From Adiantum capillus-veneris (taxonomy: Eukaryota; Streptophyta; Polypodiopsida; Polypodiales; Pteridaceae), in contig CM043944.1 in assembly GCA_014529385.2 (NCBI GenBank), forward strand, positions 64,132,248 through 64,196,247: DNA of 64,000 nt. The letters run 5' to 3'. The position numbers and the translations under genes are program-made. A model generated the notes under the pieces. The model made no database searches, was not told the origin of the DNA, and saw only the letters and a program-made list of their open reading frames with translations. Below are positions 1-12,700 of the stretch, one piece after another (the stretch's first letter is position 1; each line of letters opens with the position of its first letter).

Positions 1-3000
1 CTTTTACCATGAGACGTTTTATCCCTTGGCCAATGCACATCTTCAAACCATGAAGTAGTGTGTCGTATTCTGCTTCATTGTTGCTAGTTGAACCTGGTAG
101 ATTGACCTTCTCTTTCGTGACCACCTCTCCACTTGGGTTGAGCAACACTAGCCCTCCCCCTGCTTTCCCTGTGGCTCGTCGAAAAGCTCCATCAAAGAAC
201 AAGGTAAAAGCATTGGGAATACTTTTTGGTGGTGGCAATGGTAGGGTCTTTACTTGAGGCACCTTAATTTCCTTCTCATGTACCCTATAAGTGAGAATCC
301 CTGCCAATTGTGCACGCACACTATCTTCTACCTTGAAAGAGTATTGGAACTCTTGCAACTCCATAATCCACTTTGAGATCCTAGTACTAAGATTCATTTG
401 AGATGACACCCAAGGGAACAAATTTTCTGCAGTGAGAATTACAAAAGGTTTTGGTAGTAGGTAGGATCTAAACTTTCTCACCGCAAACATGAGAGAAAGC
501 ATCATGAGTTCTGCTTCTGTGTAGTCTCTCTCCAAAGCATTCATGACCCTACTAGCAAAGTAGATGGGTCGCATCCTTGTACTGTGGGGATCTTGTTGTA
601 GCAACACAGCACCAATTGTTTCCCTTCCAACACTAGAGCTAACAAAGAATGTGTACTCCCAACAAGGAGGCATGAGTGTTGGTAGCTCTGACAAAATGAC
701 TTTAATGTTACAAAAATACTCTTCAAGCTCATCAGACCATGAAAATTCTACTTGTTGTGTCAACTTTTGCAAAGGATGAAGCAACTCCGAGGCTAAGTGA
801 ATGAAGCGTGACATATACTTCACCTTCTGAATGAAAGAGATGACCTCCTTAAGACTCTTCGGTGATGGGAGCTCAATAAGAGCCTTTGCCTTTGAAGGAT
901 CCACCTCAATGCCTTTATAGAAAACCTTGTGACCGAGCAAGATCACTTCATCCTCACCTATGTGGCACTTGTCGGGGTTGAGTTGACCTCCCATGTCATA
1001 GAGCTTCTTTAAACCTTCTTCTACCCTTTGTAGATGCAATGATTCTGAGCTATAAATGCAAAAATCATCAATGAACACCCTAATTGACTTTCCAAAGAAT
1101 GCTTGAAACACCATGTTCATGAAACGTTGGAATGTTGCAGGAGCATTTGTCAGACCAAATGGCATGACTCTAAAAGCATAACAACCCCAAGGAGTGATAA
1201 AGGTTGTTTTCAATTGATCTTCCAATGCGATACCTATTTGAAAGTAGCCTGAGTAGCCATCACACACAGTGTACTTCTCATGACTAGCTACCTCATTTAG
1301 TATCTCATCCTGAAATGGGAGGGGAAAGTGATCTCTTTTTGTTGCCTCATTGAGTGGACGGTAATCCACACACACCCTCCACTTTCCGTTTTTCTTAGGA
1401 GTGACAACAACAGGAGAGACCCACTCTGAATTCTCCACTGGATAAATGAAACCTGCTGCTAGAAGCTTTCTTACCTCCTTGAGTAGAGCCTGCTCCTTTA
1501 TAACTCCTAGCCTTCGTAGCTTCTGAGCCTTAGGTGTGGCCTCTGGCTTCAACTCAATCTTGTGTTGAACAACATCTACCCCACGCACGTCGGTGTAGTC
1601 TTTAGCGAAAAGCCTAGGAAACTTCCTTAGCACACATTTGAACTCCTCTCTTTCATCCTTTGTAAGTGTTGTTGATAGCATACCTTCCAGCATCCCTTCA
1701 TCTTGAACACCTTCGTTCTCTTGAGGACCTACCTCTTCCAAGCCTTGACAAGAGGTCTCTTGGTTGCTTGGCTTAAACCTTAGCCCCATGACTTCGATGG
1801 AAGACTCCTCTTCAGTAATGCTGCTGCTACTTTCTTCTTCTGAAGTGCTATCGGTCCAACCTTCTTCCGTCTCACTTTGAGATGATTCTTCATGGAGCTC
1901 CTCTTGGCGTTGCTCCTTCATGTCAAAGACAACCTTCTTATGATTGTCATTCCTGCAAATTAATTTCCCACTCTCCCAATCCTGCAAAGCTCGCATTTTC
2001 ATTAGCCATGGTCTTCCTAGGATAAATGGATAACCACTTCCCTTGGTCGACATAACATAAAAATCCACCGCTTTCTTAATGCCAAAGGCCTCTACAAAGA
2101 CATTTTTACAAATGCCTACACACCTAGCCTTGCTATTGTTTGCCATCTTGACTTTGATTTCAGGTGTCTCATGGATGTGCATGCCTAGTCTTTGCATGAG
2201 TCCCTCTGTCATGATGCAAATTTGTGCACCCCCATCCACTAGACCTTTCCTAACCAATCTCCCTTTGATGTAACAGTCTAGCACCGGTGTAATGTCCTCA
2301 TTCATTTCAGCTTGTGCAATTTTTACAACAGGCACACTCTCTTTTACCTTTCTCCTAGTGCTAACTGCCCTTGTTAAATCCCTCCTAACTTGTGGACATA
2401 ATGCAAGAAATTGAGGCCATGAAATATCAGGACCCTTACCTCTCATGTCTTCCAACAAGTTGTACGGAGCCATACCATGTCCAAGAGGGAAGTCTTGGAG
2501 GTTGATACGACGTCGAGTCCTCTTGGTTTCCTTGGTTTCCTTTGCCTTCTTGCCTTGTCCATGGTCACTCTGTGATGTGACTCCTTCTTTCTCTTTACCT
2601 TTTCGTCGGCCACGCTTAATGCCATTGGCTTCCATGTCAACCTCATTTGAATTTGTCACCTCTACCACATGCACATTTGGATCTGGCAAAGGTGGAACTC
2701 CTTCTACCCCTTGTGGAGGTGGTCTTGGTCCATTTGGCCTTTGTAGAAGCCTTGGTTGTTGACCAGCTCCTTCTCCTGCATTCATCACTGGGTAATTCAA
2801 GTTAGGTCTCCCTGGCTCTCCACGGGGCCAAGGACAATTATACATCCCATGTCCAGACTCTCCGCAATTCCAACATTGCAAGACTCTCCTAGGTCGTGGA
2901 TCTCGCTCTTCAGACTTCTTTGCTTGTCCCTTTGGACCTACAGCTTGTGCAAGGTGAATTGACAGGCTGCTTAAAGATTCGTTTAACTTCTCAATTACTT

Positions 3001-3112
3001 CCGCCGTTACCTCAGGAAGCTCCCTCGATATTGATGCTTGTGACTTACCTTTGGGTCTAAGACCTTCTATTGGAACCTCTCCCCTTAAGCACTTGAGTTT
3101 CACCCGCCTCAA
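1..3112 (-). pseudogene. Tat-like pol, copy A (partial, runs off window)
   Basis: This is an open minus-strand frame from about 3112 to the window edge, reading Gag C-terminus, zinc knuckle, protease, reverse transcriptase, first RNase H and the start of the second RNase H. The last codons before the edge match the copy D residues around RLMVK. It is collinear with copy D residue for residue over most of its length. It is disconnected from its gag start by a 50-bp deletion near 3105, which shifts the frame, so Gag and Pol cannot be made as one protein. Integrase lies outside the window. Called a pseudogene because of that frameshift; Pol itself shows no stop within the window. Confidence 0.8.
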
Positions 3113-3560
3113 CTTTTACCTTAAGGTGAGGAAAGAGTCCGGCTATGAACCTCTCCTTCTTTAGAAATTCTGCACCATCACCAGGGTTAGCAACATTTCG
3201 TATCCATAGAGCCCAAAGACGTAGAAACTCTTGCTTGTACAAGTAGTAGTCATCTAAGTCTTTTTGCTTATGAGAAACAATGTCTTGCCATAATTTCTGA
3301 GTGTTTTGGGGATCAAAGAAGTATTTCTTGAAACGATTCAAAACTTCCGTGTAATTCCCTTTAAATTCCTCAGGCAAAGAGTCAAACCAAGTGCTAGCAT
3401 CTTTCCTAAGGACCACCTCAAACATTTCTACACGTTCTTGATCAGTTACTATCCTCTTGATACGGCAAGACATCTTGAAATTCGCTAGAAATAATTCTGC
3501 ATCCTCTCCAGGCTCTCCAAAGAAAAGAGGATATCCAGACATTTGGCGTTGGCTCTCCAT
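3057..3560 (-). pseudogene. Tat-like gag N-terminal part, copy A (frameshifted)
   Basis: Retrotransposon Gag capsid region. The likely start is the ATG at 3560 (protein start MESQRQMSGYPLF), matching the start used in copies B and D. It holds the usual Ty3 gag features, including a run of W, F and Y residues (STWFDSLPEE, QKLWQDIV). After the residues KVKVEAG the frame shifts because 50 bp present in copies B and D are missing, and it ends about 17 residues later. Copy C (20620-21123) has exactly the same break. Confidence 0.75.
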
Positions 3561-4169
3561 TGAATTGATTTCAAAGTGACGCGTTTTTTTTTTCTTTAAA
3601 AGATTTACACAATAATATTTTCTAAATTGCAATCTATTCTACAACAAAATAAAAATATTCACATCAAATGACCTATGATAATCAATAAGAGGTAGAATGA
3701 CAGGGTTTGGTGATGCGAGAATTTCTCCTACTCTTTGGGCACCAAACATGAATACCATACGTTGTTGAAAATGGATTTTTCTACTAATTGCAATGTTTAT
3801 TCTAATGTGTGGAGTGAAATGGAAGGGGAAAACCTCTATTCCTGGGCCATTATCCATGGTCTATGCATGACCTAATACTCAAAACAAAACAAAAATATAG
3901 ACGTCCAAACTAAGGTCGTACCTAATCAGAGGCAAAATAAAAGGGTTTACTGAAGCGTTTATCTCGGCCAACCTAAGAGGACCTAAAATCCTACGAATTA
4001 CTCGCTGAAATTGCAACTTAGTACTAACAATTATGTGTACCTTTTGCCTTGCAATGGGAATGAAAGGATCATACAAATTCTCGTGATTCATGCAACCTAC
4101 TTGACTATGCTAAAGGTTGAACCTACACAAAAAGATACACAAGCCTTTCCTCAGTGGGGGCACCAAAAT
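3561..4169 (-). other. Leader with primer-binding site, copy A
   Basis: This stretch lies between the LTR end and gag. Immediately inside the LTR (4149-4165) the minus strand reads TGGTGCCCCCACTGAGG. It begins with the TGG expected for pairing with a tRNA CCA end and sits four bases from the LTR CA end, so it is the likely primer site. I could not assign the tRNA. The rest has no convincing gene. Confidence 0.6.
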
Positions 4170-5191
4170 TGAGGCGGTCCGGGGCGGGCAACAAGAGAGG
4201 CGACCTCTAAACACCCCTCAAGGCTCCCGTGCTGCTCAATTGGGGCTGGGGCAACCACAAGCACAACACAACAACAAACCCACAGCCAAACCCAAACAAG
4301 ATAGGGGCACCACCTAGTTATGGTATGCGAACTAGGACGCAAGAAAGATTTTGGCACAACCAAGAAGATGCACCACACAACGCACACAAACAACCTCACA
4401 CCAAGACACACACAAACTGGACCAGAGAGATCTAGAGCAAAGGGAAGAGAGAGAGAAAAGGATCTTGCATAATACCGTATTTGTGACTTGCAAATGGAGA
4501 TGGTTCGTTATGATGCTATCGTAGAACTTGTATAAACTCACTCAATGCTTAGTGATTGCTAAACATTGCCAAAACACACACACACTGTCTTAGGGTGTGG
4601 GAGACCTCTCACCACAATACCCTCTTACAATGGACACAAAACTGGCAATGAAAAACACACTAAAACACTTTCTAAAATCAAGATCAACCGATAAAAACTC
4701 AAATACACAAGTCACCTTGAATTCTCCAAACCGTATTGCACAAATGGAAGGACGAAGATATGAACGTCGAATCACGCCTTTGATGCACCAAACCTCAATT
4801 TATTGATGATGAAGGAGCATATACAATAGTGGTTTTGAGGTTTGTGGAACTCACGCTCTCTCACTTGCAATGTGTAGCTTGAAGGCTTCTCTCACACCAA
4901 GAGTGAAGCTCACAAGTGGTTGCTACACCTAAGTCTCTCCTCACGCATAGAGTGTTGGGGTGCTATGTGAGATGTTGGAGGTTGTTTTACAAGAAGGAGA
5001 CGGGCCTATTTATAGGTTGGAGACCCCTCATTAAGATTATTGGAAATCCTAATTTACAAGCTAACAAATCAGGATTATGATTTTTTTGAATATCAAAACA
5101 TTGCGGGCCTTCTTTGTCTGCTTGAGTCATGGGTGTGGGCTCAAAAGAGAGCATTATTGATGGTAGATAAGGTGAAAGTAAGTTTTAAGGA

Positions 5192-5243
<52 letters not shown>

Positions 5244-5882
5244 ACTATACATGTCTTGAGGTGAGGTGTCTTTTATGGTTAGGTCAATGCTATTTTGTGT
5301 TAGTATGTTAGTCGTTAGTAATCACTAGAAAGTTAATGTTACATTTACAATGGGTAGAGTGAGTTGATTTGATGAAGGAAGAGGGGTGAATTAAAAGAGA
5401 ATCATTGAGATGGTGAAGCTTTGAAGAAGCTTGAACTCACCCTTGTGTAGATTGTGGAAAAAATGACCGCTGGTCTTCTTCTTCTTCTTCGCTTCTTTAC
5501 GGCGCCGCCACGGTTGACCACCACGATGAAAAGAGGATTTGTTGATGAAAAATCCTCAATTTGCAGAAGTTATCATGGTTAAGATGCTGAATTTTAGATA
5601 TTTTAGGAGAGGTAAATGAAATTGTAACATAGAAGCAATAGAGGAGACATGGAGAGGGTGTATGTATGTAGAGGTTCATAAAAGAACTATAGGGATGAGA
5701 GAGAAGGGTAATGGTGAAGAGGGTGGGAGAAGCCATGGAAATTGCAGGTTTGAGTGAGGAAAGGAGAGGGAGGGATGTGTAAGAGTGAGTAGGTGTGTGG
5801 AAGGGTGAGAGAAGACTAAGGGCTACTTGTGAGAAAAGTGGGCAGACTGGGGTCCACTCAAAAAATCATAGCTCACCGCCGG
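4170..5882 (-). repeat. LTR4, truncated Tat-like LTR (R/U5 and part of U3)
   Basis: Matches LTR1 (21733-24431) from its 3' end at 4170 to about 5882, where it stops after the bases ctcaccgccgg and passes straight into integrase sequence of copy B. About 1 kb of the outer U3 seen in LTR1 is missing. A TATA-like box (CTATAAATAGG on the minus strand) lies at 5005-5015. A (GA)n tract lies at about 5190-5240. Confidence 0.8.
5005..5015 (-). promoter_or_regulatory. TATA-like box of LTR4
   Basis: The minus strand reads CTATAAATAGG, upstream of the R/U5 part of the LTR. The same motif lies at equivalent places in LTR3 (8919-8929), LTR2 (16384-16394) and LTR1 (22568-22578), which supports it as the retrotransposon core promoter. 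Confidence 0.6.
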
Positions 5883-6340
5883 AGTTACACTCATGCTTCA
5901 TGTAACAATACTTACATGAGACAGCGGCCTTTGGACAGATCTTTGGTAGATCCTTTGGTAGAAGGCGACTCAAATAGGGCTTCAAGCGATACCCGTTTAC
6001 CTTCCTGGAGTGCTCTTTACCATTCAAGTCCATAAGCTGATAGTAACTAGAATTGAAAGCCTTCTTGACTATGTATGGACCTTGCCATCTAGTTTCAAAC
6101 TTGGCATCAAAATGATTGTCAAGTCGATTGTCATACCTTAGCACAAGCTCTCCTTCCTTGATGCCTTTGTCCTTCCGTTTCTTGTCGTGCGTTTCTTTCG
6201 CTTGTGTGGCTTTCCTCTTGTAGCACTCGTATGCTGCTTCTCTTTTCCACTCAAGCTCCACTAACGTAAGAAGTCGATCCATACATACCTCTTGATCATC
6301 TTGTGCTCCTTTGCCATGAAGTCGCATTGTTGGAATGTTG
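5883..6340 (-). pseudogene. Tat-like integrase C-terminal fragment, copy B
   Basis: The frame reads from MRLHGKGAQDDQEV through the GPY-like module (ETRWQGPYIVKKAFNS) to KHECNS, equal to the last 150 residues of copy D Pol. It is joined at its 5' side (near 6340) to gag sequence, with a short shared ttg at the join, so everything from the end of gag through most of integrase is deleted. At its 3' side it runs into LTR4 and ends a few codons later. Confidence 0.8.
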
Positions 6341-7460
6341 GACCTACAGCTTGTGCAAGGTGAATTGACAGGCTGCTTAAAGATTCGTTTAACTTCTCAA
6401 TTACTTCCGCCGTTACCTCAGGAAGCTCCCTCGATATTGATGCTTGTGACTTACCTTTGGGTCTAAGACCTTCTATTGGAACCTCTCCCCTTAAGCACTT
6501 GAGTTTCACCTCTACCACATGCACATTTGGATCTGGCAAAGGTGGAACTCCTTCTACCCCTTGTGGAGGTGGTCTTGGTCCATTTGGCCTTTGTAGAAGC
6601 CTTGGTTGTTGACCAGCTCCTTCTCCTGCATTCATCACTGGGTAATTCAAGTTAGGTCTCCCTGGCTCTCCACGGGGCCAAGGACAATTATACATCCCAT
6701 GTCCAGACTCTCCGCAATTCCAACATTGCAAGACTCTCCTAGGTCGTGGGTCTCGCTCTTCAGACTTCTTTGCTTGTCCCTTTGGACCTACAGCTTGTGC
6801 AAGGTGAATTGACAGGCTGCTTAAGGATTCGTTTAACTTCTCAATCACTTCAACCGTTACCTCAGGAAGCTCCTTAGATGTTGATGCTTGTGACTTACCT
6901 TTGGGTCTAAGACCTTCTATTGGAACCTCCCCCCTTAAGCACTTGAGTTTCCTATATTTCTCAGCAGCCCTAGTTTCAGCTGCATCAAAGGTAGCAGGTG
7001 CACCCGCCTCAACTTTTACCTTAAGGTCAGGAAAGAGTCCGGCTATGAACCTCTCCTTCTTTAGAAATTCTGCACCATCACCAGGGTTAGCAACATTTCG
7101 TATCCATAGAGCCCAAAGACGTAGGAACTCTTGCTTGTACAAGTAGTAGTCATCTAAGTCTTTTTGCTTATGAGAAACAATGTCTTGCCATAGCTTTTGA
7201 GTGTTTTGGGGATCAAAGAAGTATCTCTTGAAATGATTGACAACTTCCATGTAATTCTCTTTAACTTCCTCAGGCAAAGAGTCAAACCAAGTGCTAGCAT
7301 CTTTCCTAAGGACTACCTCAAACATTTCTACACGTTCTTGATCAGTTACTATCCTCTTGATACGACAAGACATCTTGAAATTTGCCAAAAATAATTCTGC
7401 ATCCTCTCCAGGCTCTCCAAAGAAAAGAGGATATCCAGACATTTGGCGTTGATTCTCCAT
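6341..7460 (-). pseudogene. Tat-like gag with internal duplication, copy B
   Basis: The likely start is the ATG at 7460 (MENQRQMSG...), as in copy D. Gag is complete through the CCHC zinc knuckle (CWNCGESGHGMYNC) and the proline-rich tail (PPLPDPNVHVVEV). Then a second copy of an upstream gag stretch (KLKCLRG to HLAQAVG) follows, at 6341-6510. That second copy carries variants typical of copies A and C (ASISRELPEVTAEV) whereas the first carries the D variant (ASTSKELPEVTVEV). The frame then enters integrase DNA out of frame and stops at 6261. It could still encode a Gag-like protein. Confidence 0.75.
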
Positions 7461-8073
7461 TGAATTGATTTCAAAGTGACGCGTTTTGTTTTTTCTTTCT
7501 TTAAAAGATCTACACAATAATATTCTCTAAATTGCAATCTATTCTACAACAAAATAAAAATATTCACATCAAATGACCTATGATAATCAATGAGAGGTAG
7601 GATGACAGGGTTTGGTGACGCGAGAATTTCTCCTACTCTTTGGGCACCAAACATGAACACCATACGTTGTTGAAAATGGATTTTTCTACTAATTGCAATG
7701 TTTATTCTAATGTGTGGAGTGAAATGAAAGGGGAAAACCTCTATTCTTGGGCCATTATCCATTGTCTTTGCATGACCTTATGCTTAAAACAAAACAAAAA
7801 TATAGACGTCCAAACTAAGGTCGTACCTAATGAGAGGCAAAATAAAAGGATTTGCTGATGCGTTTATCTCTGCCAACCTAAGAGGACCTAAAATTCTACG
7901 AATTACACGTTGAAATTGCAACTTAGTACTAACAATTATGTGTACCTTTTGCCTTGCAATGGGAATGAAGGGATCATACAAATTCTCGTGATTCATGCAA
8001 GCTACTTGATTATGCTAAAGGTTGAGCCTACACAAAACATACACAAGCCTTTCCTCCGTGGGGGCACCAAAAT
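7461..8073 (-). other. Leader with primer-binding site, copy B
   Basis: Collinear with the leaders of the other copies and nearly identical to 14927-15539. The likely primer site, TGGTGCCCCCACGGAGG on the minus strand, is at 8053-8069, four bases inside the LTR. No gene seen. Confidence 0.6.
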
Positions 8074-9672
8074 TGAGGCGGTCCGGGGCGGGCAACAAGA
8101 GAGGCGACCTCCAAACACCCCTCAAGGCTCCCGTGCTGCTCAATTGGGCCTGGGGCAACCACAAGCACAACACAACAACAAACCCACAGCCAAACCCAAA
8201 CAAGATAGGGGCACCACCTAGTTATGGTATGCGAACTAGGACGCAAGAGAGATTTTGGCACAACCAAGAAGGTGCACCACACAACACACACAAGCAACCT
8301 CACACCAAGACACACACAAAATGGACCAGAGAGAGCTAGAGCAAAGGGAAGAGAGAGAGAGAAAAGGATCTTGCGTAAGACCTTATTTGTGACTTGCAAA
8401 TGGAGATGGTTCGTTATGATGCTATCGTAGAACTTGTACAAAACTCACTCAATGCTTAGTGATTGCTAAACATTGCCAAAACACACACACACACACTGTC
8501 TTAGGGTGTGGGAGACCTCTCACCACAATACCCTCTTACAATGGACACAAAATTGGCAATGAAAAACACACTAAAACACTTCCTAAAATCAAGATCAACC
8601 GATAAAAACTCAAAATACACAAGTCACCTTGAATTCACCAAACCGTATTGCACAAATAGAAGGACGAAGATTTGAACGTCGAATCACGCCTTTGATGCAC
8701 CAAACCTCAATTTATTGATGATGAAGGAGCATATACAATAGTGGTTTTGAGATTTGTGGAACTCAACGCTCTCTCACTTGCAATGTGTAGCTTGAAGGCT
8801 TCTCTCACACCAAGAGTGAAGCTCACAAGTGGTTGCTACACCTAAGTCTCTCCTCGCGCATAGAGTGTTGGGGTGCTATGTGAGATATTGGAGGTTGTTT
8901 TGCAAGAAGGAGAGGGGCCTATTTATAGGTTGGAGACCCCTCATTAGGATTATTGGAAATCCTAATTTACAAGCTAACAAATCAAGATTATGATTTTTTT
9001 GAATATCAAAACATTGTGGGCCTTCTTTGTCTGCTTGAGTCATGGGTGTGGGCTCAAAAGAGAGCATTATTGATGGTAGATAAGGTGAAAGTAAGTAAGG
9101 AGAGGGAGAGAGAGAGAGAGAGAGAGAGAGTTACTATACACATGTTTTGAGGTGAGGTGTCTTTTATGGTTAGGTCAATGGCTATTTTGTGTTAGTATGT
9201 TAGTGGTTAGTGTTAGTAATCACTAGAAAGTTAATGATATATTTACAATGGGTAGAATGGGTGGGATGGTTGGAGTAAGATGGTTGAATGAAGTGAACAA
9301 ATCCTTGTGATGGTGAAGCTTGAAGAAGTTTTGGACTTACTTGTGTAGGTTCTTAAATGACCATCGATCTTCTTCTTCGTCTTCTCTTCTTTACGCCACC
9401 GCTGCCAAGGTTGATCATCGTGATGAAAATGGTAATTCCGTTGATGAGATCTTTTGATTTGCAGAGGTTAAGCATGGTACACATGCTGAATTTATGTATA
9501 TATATAAGGAGTAAGATGGAATTGTACTTTGGAGATAATAGAGAGAGGCATAGAGATGGTGTATGTACATGGAGAGCTCATATGAGAGCTATGGGAGTAA
9601 GTGGGGAGGTTAATGGTGAAGAAGGTGAGAGAAACCATTGAAGGTGCAGGTTTGAGTGAGGGATTGAGAGAA

Positions 9673-9711
<39 letters not shown>

Positions 9712-9712
9712 A
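8074..9712 (-). repeat. LTR3, truncated Tat-like LTR
   Basis: Nearly identical to LTR2 (15540-18244) from its 3' end at 8074 to a (GT)n tract at about 9674-9710, where the match ends. The outer U3 is missing. A spacer of about 26 bases (9713-9738) separates it from the pol end of copy D and matches neither LTR. The TATA-like box is at 8919-8929 and a (GA)n tract at about 9106-9130. Confidence 0.8.
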
Positions 9713-12700
9713 TTTTGGCCCCTCAGAATTTTGGCTGGAGTTACACTCATGCTTCATGTAACAATACTTACATGAGACAGCGGCCTTTGGACAGATCTTT
9801 GGTAGATCCTTTGGTAGAAGGCGACTCAAATAGGGCTTCAAGCGATACCCGTTTACCTTCCTGGAGTGCTCTTTACCATTCATGTCCATAAGCTGATAGT
9901 AACTAGAATTGAAAGCCTTCTTGACTATGTATGGCCCTTGCCATCTAGTTTCAAACTTGGCATCAAAACGATTGTCAAGTCGATTGTCATACCTTAGCAC
10001 AAGCTCTCCTTCCTTGATGCCTTTGTCCTTCAGTTTCTTGTCGTGCGTTTCTTTCGCTTGTGTGGCTTTCCTCTTGTAGCACTCGTATGCTGCTTCTCTT
10101 TTCCACTCAAGCTCCACTAACGTAAGAAGTCGATCCATCCATACCTCTTGATCATCTTGTGCTCCTTTGCCATGAAGTCGCATTGTTGGAATGTTGAGCT
10201 CGATAGGCTGCAAAGCCTCTTGACCATAGACCAAGTGAAATGGTGTGAACTCCGTGGCTTCCCTATATGTGGTTCGATATGCCCACAAGGCACCATCCAA
10301 GAAGTCATCCCATAATTTTGTCTTGTTTTGCACCATCTTTCTAATGATTCCTGCAATGACGCCATTAGCCTTCTCCACCAAACCATTTGACTGTGGGTAG
10401 TATGGTGTGCTATGACGATGTAGAATGTGAAGCTCTTCACAAACTTCTGTGAGCAAGCCCTTCCTAAACCCTGGACCATTATCAGAAACAATCTCCAAAG
10501 GTGTGCCAAATCTGCAACAAATGTGAGTGTACACAAACTTGCTAACCGTCCTCTCATTCACTCTTGCCACACTTTGAGCTTCCACCCACCTAGTCATATA
10601 GTCTACAGCCACTAGAATGTAGAGTTTACCATTTTTTGTCCTAGGCAAAGGACCCATAGCATCAATGCCCCACTTTTCAAAGGGTCCATTTGCAAGCACT
10701 ATTTGCCTCGGGCCATGCACCAACCTTCTATTTCCATTTATCTGACAATTGTGAAAGCTTTTACACCAATGTTGAACATCCACATGCAAGCTTGGCCAAA
10801 CATACCCCGCAAGCAAAATCTTCTTCACAGTTGATTCTTGGGCAAAATGACCACCACATGCCTCTTCATGCAAACCTTTTAGAATGGCTGGAATTTCCTC
10901 AATAGTTGGTACTCTTCTGCATACTTGATCCTTCCCTTTTTGATAGAGGGAGCCTTCTAGGAAGAGATATACGCTTGCCTTCTTCATGAGTCTCCTCTTC
11001 TGAGCTTTTGTGAAGTCTAGTGGAAACTCACCCTCCAAAATGTAGCCAATGATGGGAGCCAATGACTCCAATCCCTGGTACCTCGGTTGCTTCACAGCAG
11101 CCGCCACCATGATGACCTGCACTTCTTTCTTTACACATGCAACGGCTTGTTGTGCAAGTAAATCAGCATCTTCATTCTGTTTCCTAGGAATATGATATAG
11201 TTGCACTTCTTCAAATTGATTAAACAATCTACGAATGGCATGAACTTTTGTCCGTAAGCTCTCATTCTTGCATGCCCAAATGCCTAAAATCTGTTTAACA
11301 ATGAGAAGTGCATCTTCCTTTACCATGAGGCGTTGTATCCCTTGGCCAATGCACATCTTCAAACCATGAAGTAGTGTGTCATATTCTGCTTCATTGTTGC
11401 TAGTTGAACCTGGTAGATTGACCTTCTCTTTCGTGACCACCTCTCCACTTGGGTTGAGCAACACTAGCCCTCCCCCTGCTTTTCCTGTGGCTCGTCGAAA
11501 AGCTCCATCAAAGAACAAGGTAAAAGCATTGGGAATACTTTTTGGTGGTGGCAATGGTAGGGTCTTTACTTGAGGCACCTTAATTTCCTTCTCATGTACC
11601 CTATAAGTGAGAATCCCTGCCAATTGTGCACGCACACTATCTTCTACCTTGAAAGAGTATTGGAACTCTTGCAACTCCATAATCCACTTTGAGATCCTAG
11701 TACTAAGATTCATTTGAGATGACACCCAAGGGAACAAATTTTCTGCAGTGAGAATTACAAAAGGTTTTGGTAGTAGGTAGGATCTAAACTTTCTCACCGC
11801 AAACATGAGAGAAAGCATCATGAGTTCTGCTTCTGTGTAGTCTCTCTCCAAAGCATTCATGACCCTACTAGCAAAGTAGATGGGTCGCATCCTTGTACTG
11901 TGGGGATCTTGTTGTAGCAACACAGCACCAATTGTTTCCCTTCCAACACTAGAGCTAACAAAGAATGTGTACTCCCAACAAGGAGGCATGAGTGTTGGTA
12001 GCTCTGACAAAATGACTTTAATGTTACAAAAATACTCTTCAAGCTCATCAGACCATGCAAATTCTACTTGTTGTGTCAACTTTTGCAAAGGATGAAGCAA
12101 CTCCGAGGCTAAGTGAATGAAGCGTGACATATACTTCACCTTCTGAATGAAAGAGATGACCTCCTTAAGACTCTTGGGTGATGGTAGCTCAATAAGAGCC
12201 TTTGCCTTCGAAGGATCCACTTCAATGCCTTTGTAAGAAACTTTATGACCAAGCAAGATTACTTCATCCTCACCTATATGGCACTTGTCGGGGTTGAGTT
12301 GACCTCCCATGTCGTAGAGCTTCTTTAAACCTTGTTCTACCCTTTGTAGATGCAATGATTTTGAGCTATAAATACAGAAATCATCAATGAACACCCTAAT
12401 TGACTTTCCAAAGAATGCTTGAAACACCATATTCATGAAACGTTGGAATGTTGCAGGAGCATTTGTCAGACCAAATGGCATGACTCTAAAAGCATAACAA
12501 CCCCAAGGAGTGATAAAGGTTGTTTTCAATTGATCCTCCAGTGCAATCCCTATTTGAAAGTAACCTGAGTAACCATCGCACACAGTGTACTTCTCATGAC
12601 CAGCTACCTCATTTAGTATCTCATCCTGGAATGGGAGGGGAAAGCGATCTCTCTTTGTTGCCTCATTGAGGGGACGGTAATCCACACACACCCTCCACTT

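Noticed and set aside
4149-4169. Assigning the Tat-like primer site to a specific tRNA
   Set aside because: TGGTGCCCCCAC has the right position and TGG start but I could not match it with confidence to a known plant tRNA 3' end.
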